Shown here one piece after another: positions 58,822 to 59,269 of a DNA stretch of 59,269 bases. The stretch covers positions 1 through 59,269 of the forward strand of contig JARFPM010000036.1 of NCBI GenBank assembly GCA_030444405.1, in the 5' to 3' direction. How positions within the stretch are numbered: the first letter of the stretch is position 1; the number at the start of each line of letters is the position of its first letter. A model generated the notes under the pieces. It ran no database searches and was not told where the DNA came from. It worked only from the letters and a program-made list of their open reading frames with translations. The position numbers and the translations under genes are program-made. This DNA comes from Nitrospira sp. (GTDB lineage: Bacteria; Nitrospirota; Nitrospiria; Nitrospirales; Nitrospiraceae).

Positions 58822-59036
58822 GGATCCTCTCCAAGACCTCCGGCACGATTCCTCTGTTCCTGTTTCAACTTTTCAAACGCTTTATCGGCATTGTTTCGAA
58901 CCTGGTCCTGTGTCATCGTCGGCGCAGGCTTCGGCGCATCGCCGGCGCAGCCTCCCATAGCCATCAGCAATGCCCCTATTCCAGCCGTGACCAACCCATT
59001 CTTGTGCCCCGTCCGCCATGTCGCCTTCTCCACCAT
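58815..59036 (-). CDS. Small lipoprotein
   Basis: 73 residues from the ATG at 59034-59036, which follows a GGGGG-type ribosome site. Lipobox at ALLMAMGGC, then a Pro/Ala stretch and a charged helix (DQVRNNADKAFEKLKQEQRN). Function unknown. Convergent with the MFS gene. Confidence 0.7.
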   Translation of the reverse strand: MVEKATWRTGHKNGLVTAGIGALLMAMGGCAGDAPKPAPTMTQDQVRNNADKAFEKLKQEQRNRAGGLGEDPY

Positions 59037-59121
59037 AGCTAGTTCCCCCTTCTGCATGATAGCCTTTCGATTCGAGTCGTATCATACCATTCCTTCGTCT
59101 GAATACTACTCCGAACCCATC

Positions 59122-59269
59122 TCGTGTAATCCCAAAATGATAATGTCCGCTTTGCCCAAAATAGAAATGTCCTCTGCGTTGATAGACTCCCCACTCTTAG
59201 AAGGAGGGGGGGATGGTCAGAGAGGATACGGTGACGATGAGTGCGAAAGAGTTGCGGCGGGTCCATGTG
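59122..59269 (+). mobile_element. Left end of an insertion sequence (ISNCY/IS1202-like), cut by the window
   Basis: From about 59124 the sequence holds two near-identical 18-base pieces starting CCCAAAAT and ending AATGTCC (59131-59148 and 59155-59172; 15 of 18 bases match), typical of transposase-binding repeats near an IS end. A transposase start follows at 59213. The exact tip and target duplication cannot be fixed without the other end. Confidence 0.65.
59213..59269 (+). CDS. Transposase, N-terminal fragment (runs off the window)
   Basis: From the ATG at 59213, after a strong AAGGAGG site, 19 codons are visible: MVREDTVTMSAKELRRVHV. This start is characteristic of ISNCY-family transposases with an N-terminal helix-turn-helix. 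The remainder lies outside the window. Confidence 0.7.
   Translation, partial: MVREDTVTMSAKELRRVHV

Overview
The window reads as an ordinary chromosomal stretch of a Gram-negative bacterium, most likely Nitrospira or a close relative in Nitrospirota. Support for this: a giant periplasmic multicopper oxidase next to small copper proteins, lipopolysaccharide genes (kdsD, kdsA, kdsB, a heptose kinase), a squalene/phytoene-synthase-type enzyme, many small lipoproteins, and palindromic intergenic repeats. The assignment rests on gene content, not on a search.

Layout. 1-5.9 kb (minus strand): a giant three-module multicopper oxidase, a cupredoxin-like secreted protein and the start of another secreted protein. 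6.3-14.5 kb (minus): an eight-gene operon from one near-consensus promoter, encoding a GlmL/MutL-type ATPase, a barrel-sandwich protein, an FN3 plus DUF6754 membrane protein, three further membrane proteins and a Memo-like protein. Its function is unknown and it is the best candidate for an undescribed system. 14.6-15.4 kb (plus): a small toxin-antitoxin-like island. 15.7-25.8 kb (minus): a long envelope operon lepA-lepB-heptose kinase-kdsB-pyrG-kdsA-kdsD-pgsA-esterase-plsY. Its consensus promoter shares its -35 box with a divergent promoter for bioA and an LhgO-type oxidase. 28.7-39.9 kb (minus): a pyrimidine operon pyrR-pyrB-pyrC-DUF4149-carA-sppA-M48 protease-carB-greA-SAM hydroxide adenosyltransferase, headed by promoter, PyrR-binding loop and terminator. 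40-46.6 kb: accessory envelope proteins (esterase, CorA-like protein, lipoproteins, secreted AlgH-like protein, two Sel1 lipoproteins). 46.6-50.3 kb (minus): acylphosphatase, sigma factor, apt, DksA-type protein, queC, cytochrome c. 50.3-51.9 kb: tRNA-Pro, two covarying hairpins, alanine dehydrogenase. 52-53.5 kb (plus): four small redox or metal proteins. 53.7-59 kb: prenyl synthase, cupredoxin, HtpX, hypotheticals, an MFS transporter and a lipoprotein. The right edge enters an insertion sequence.

Four otherwise well-conserved genes (an operon membrane protein, the MutL-type ATPase, carB and carA) each have a reading-frame break. In three of them family-conserved residues are plainly missing at the join. 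In all four the remaining length is 2 modulo 3. Because carA and carB are core genes, assembly or sequencing deletions are the simplest explanation, but this cannot be settled here.
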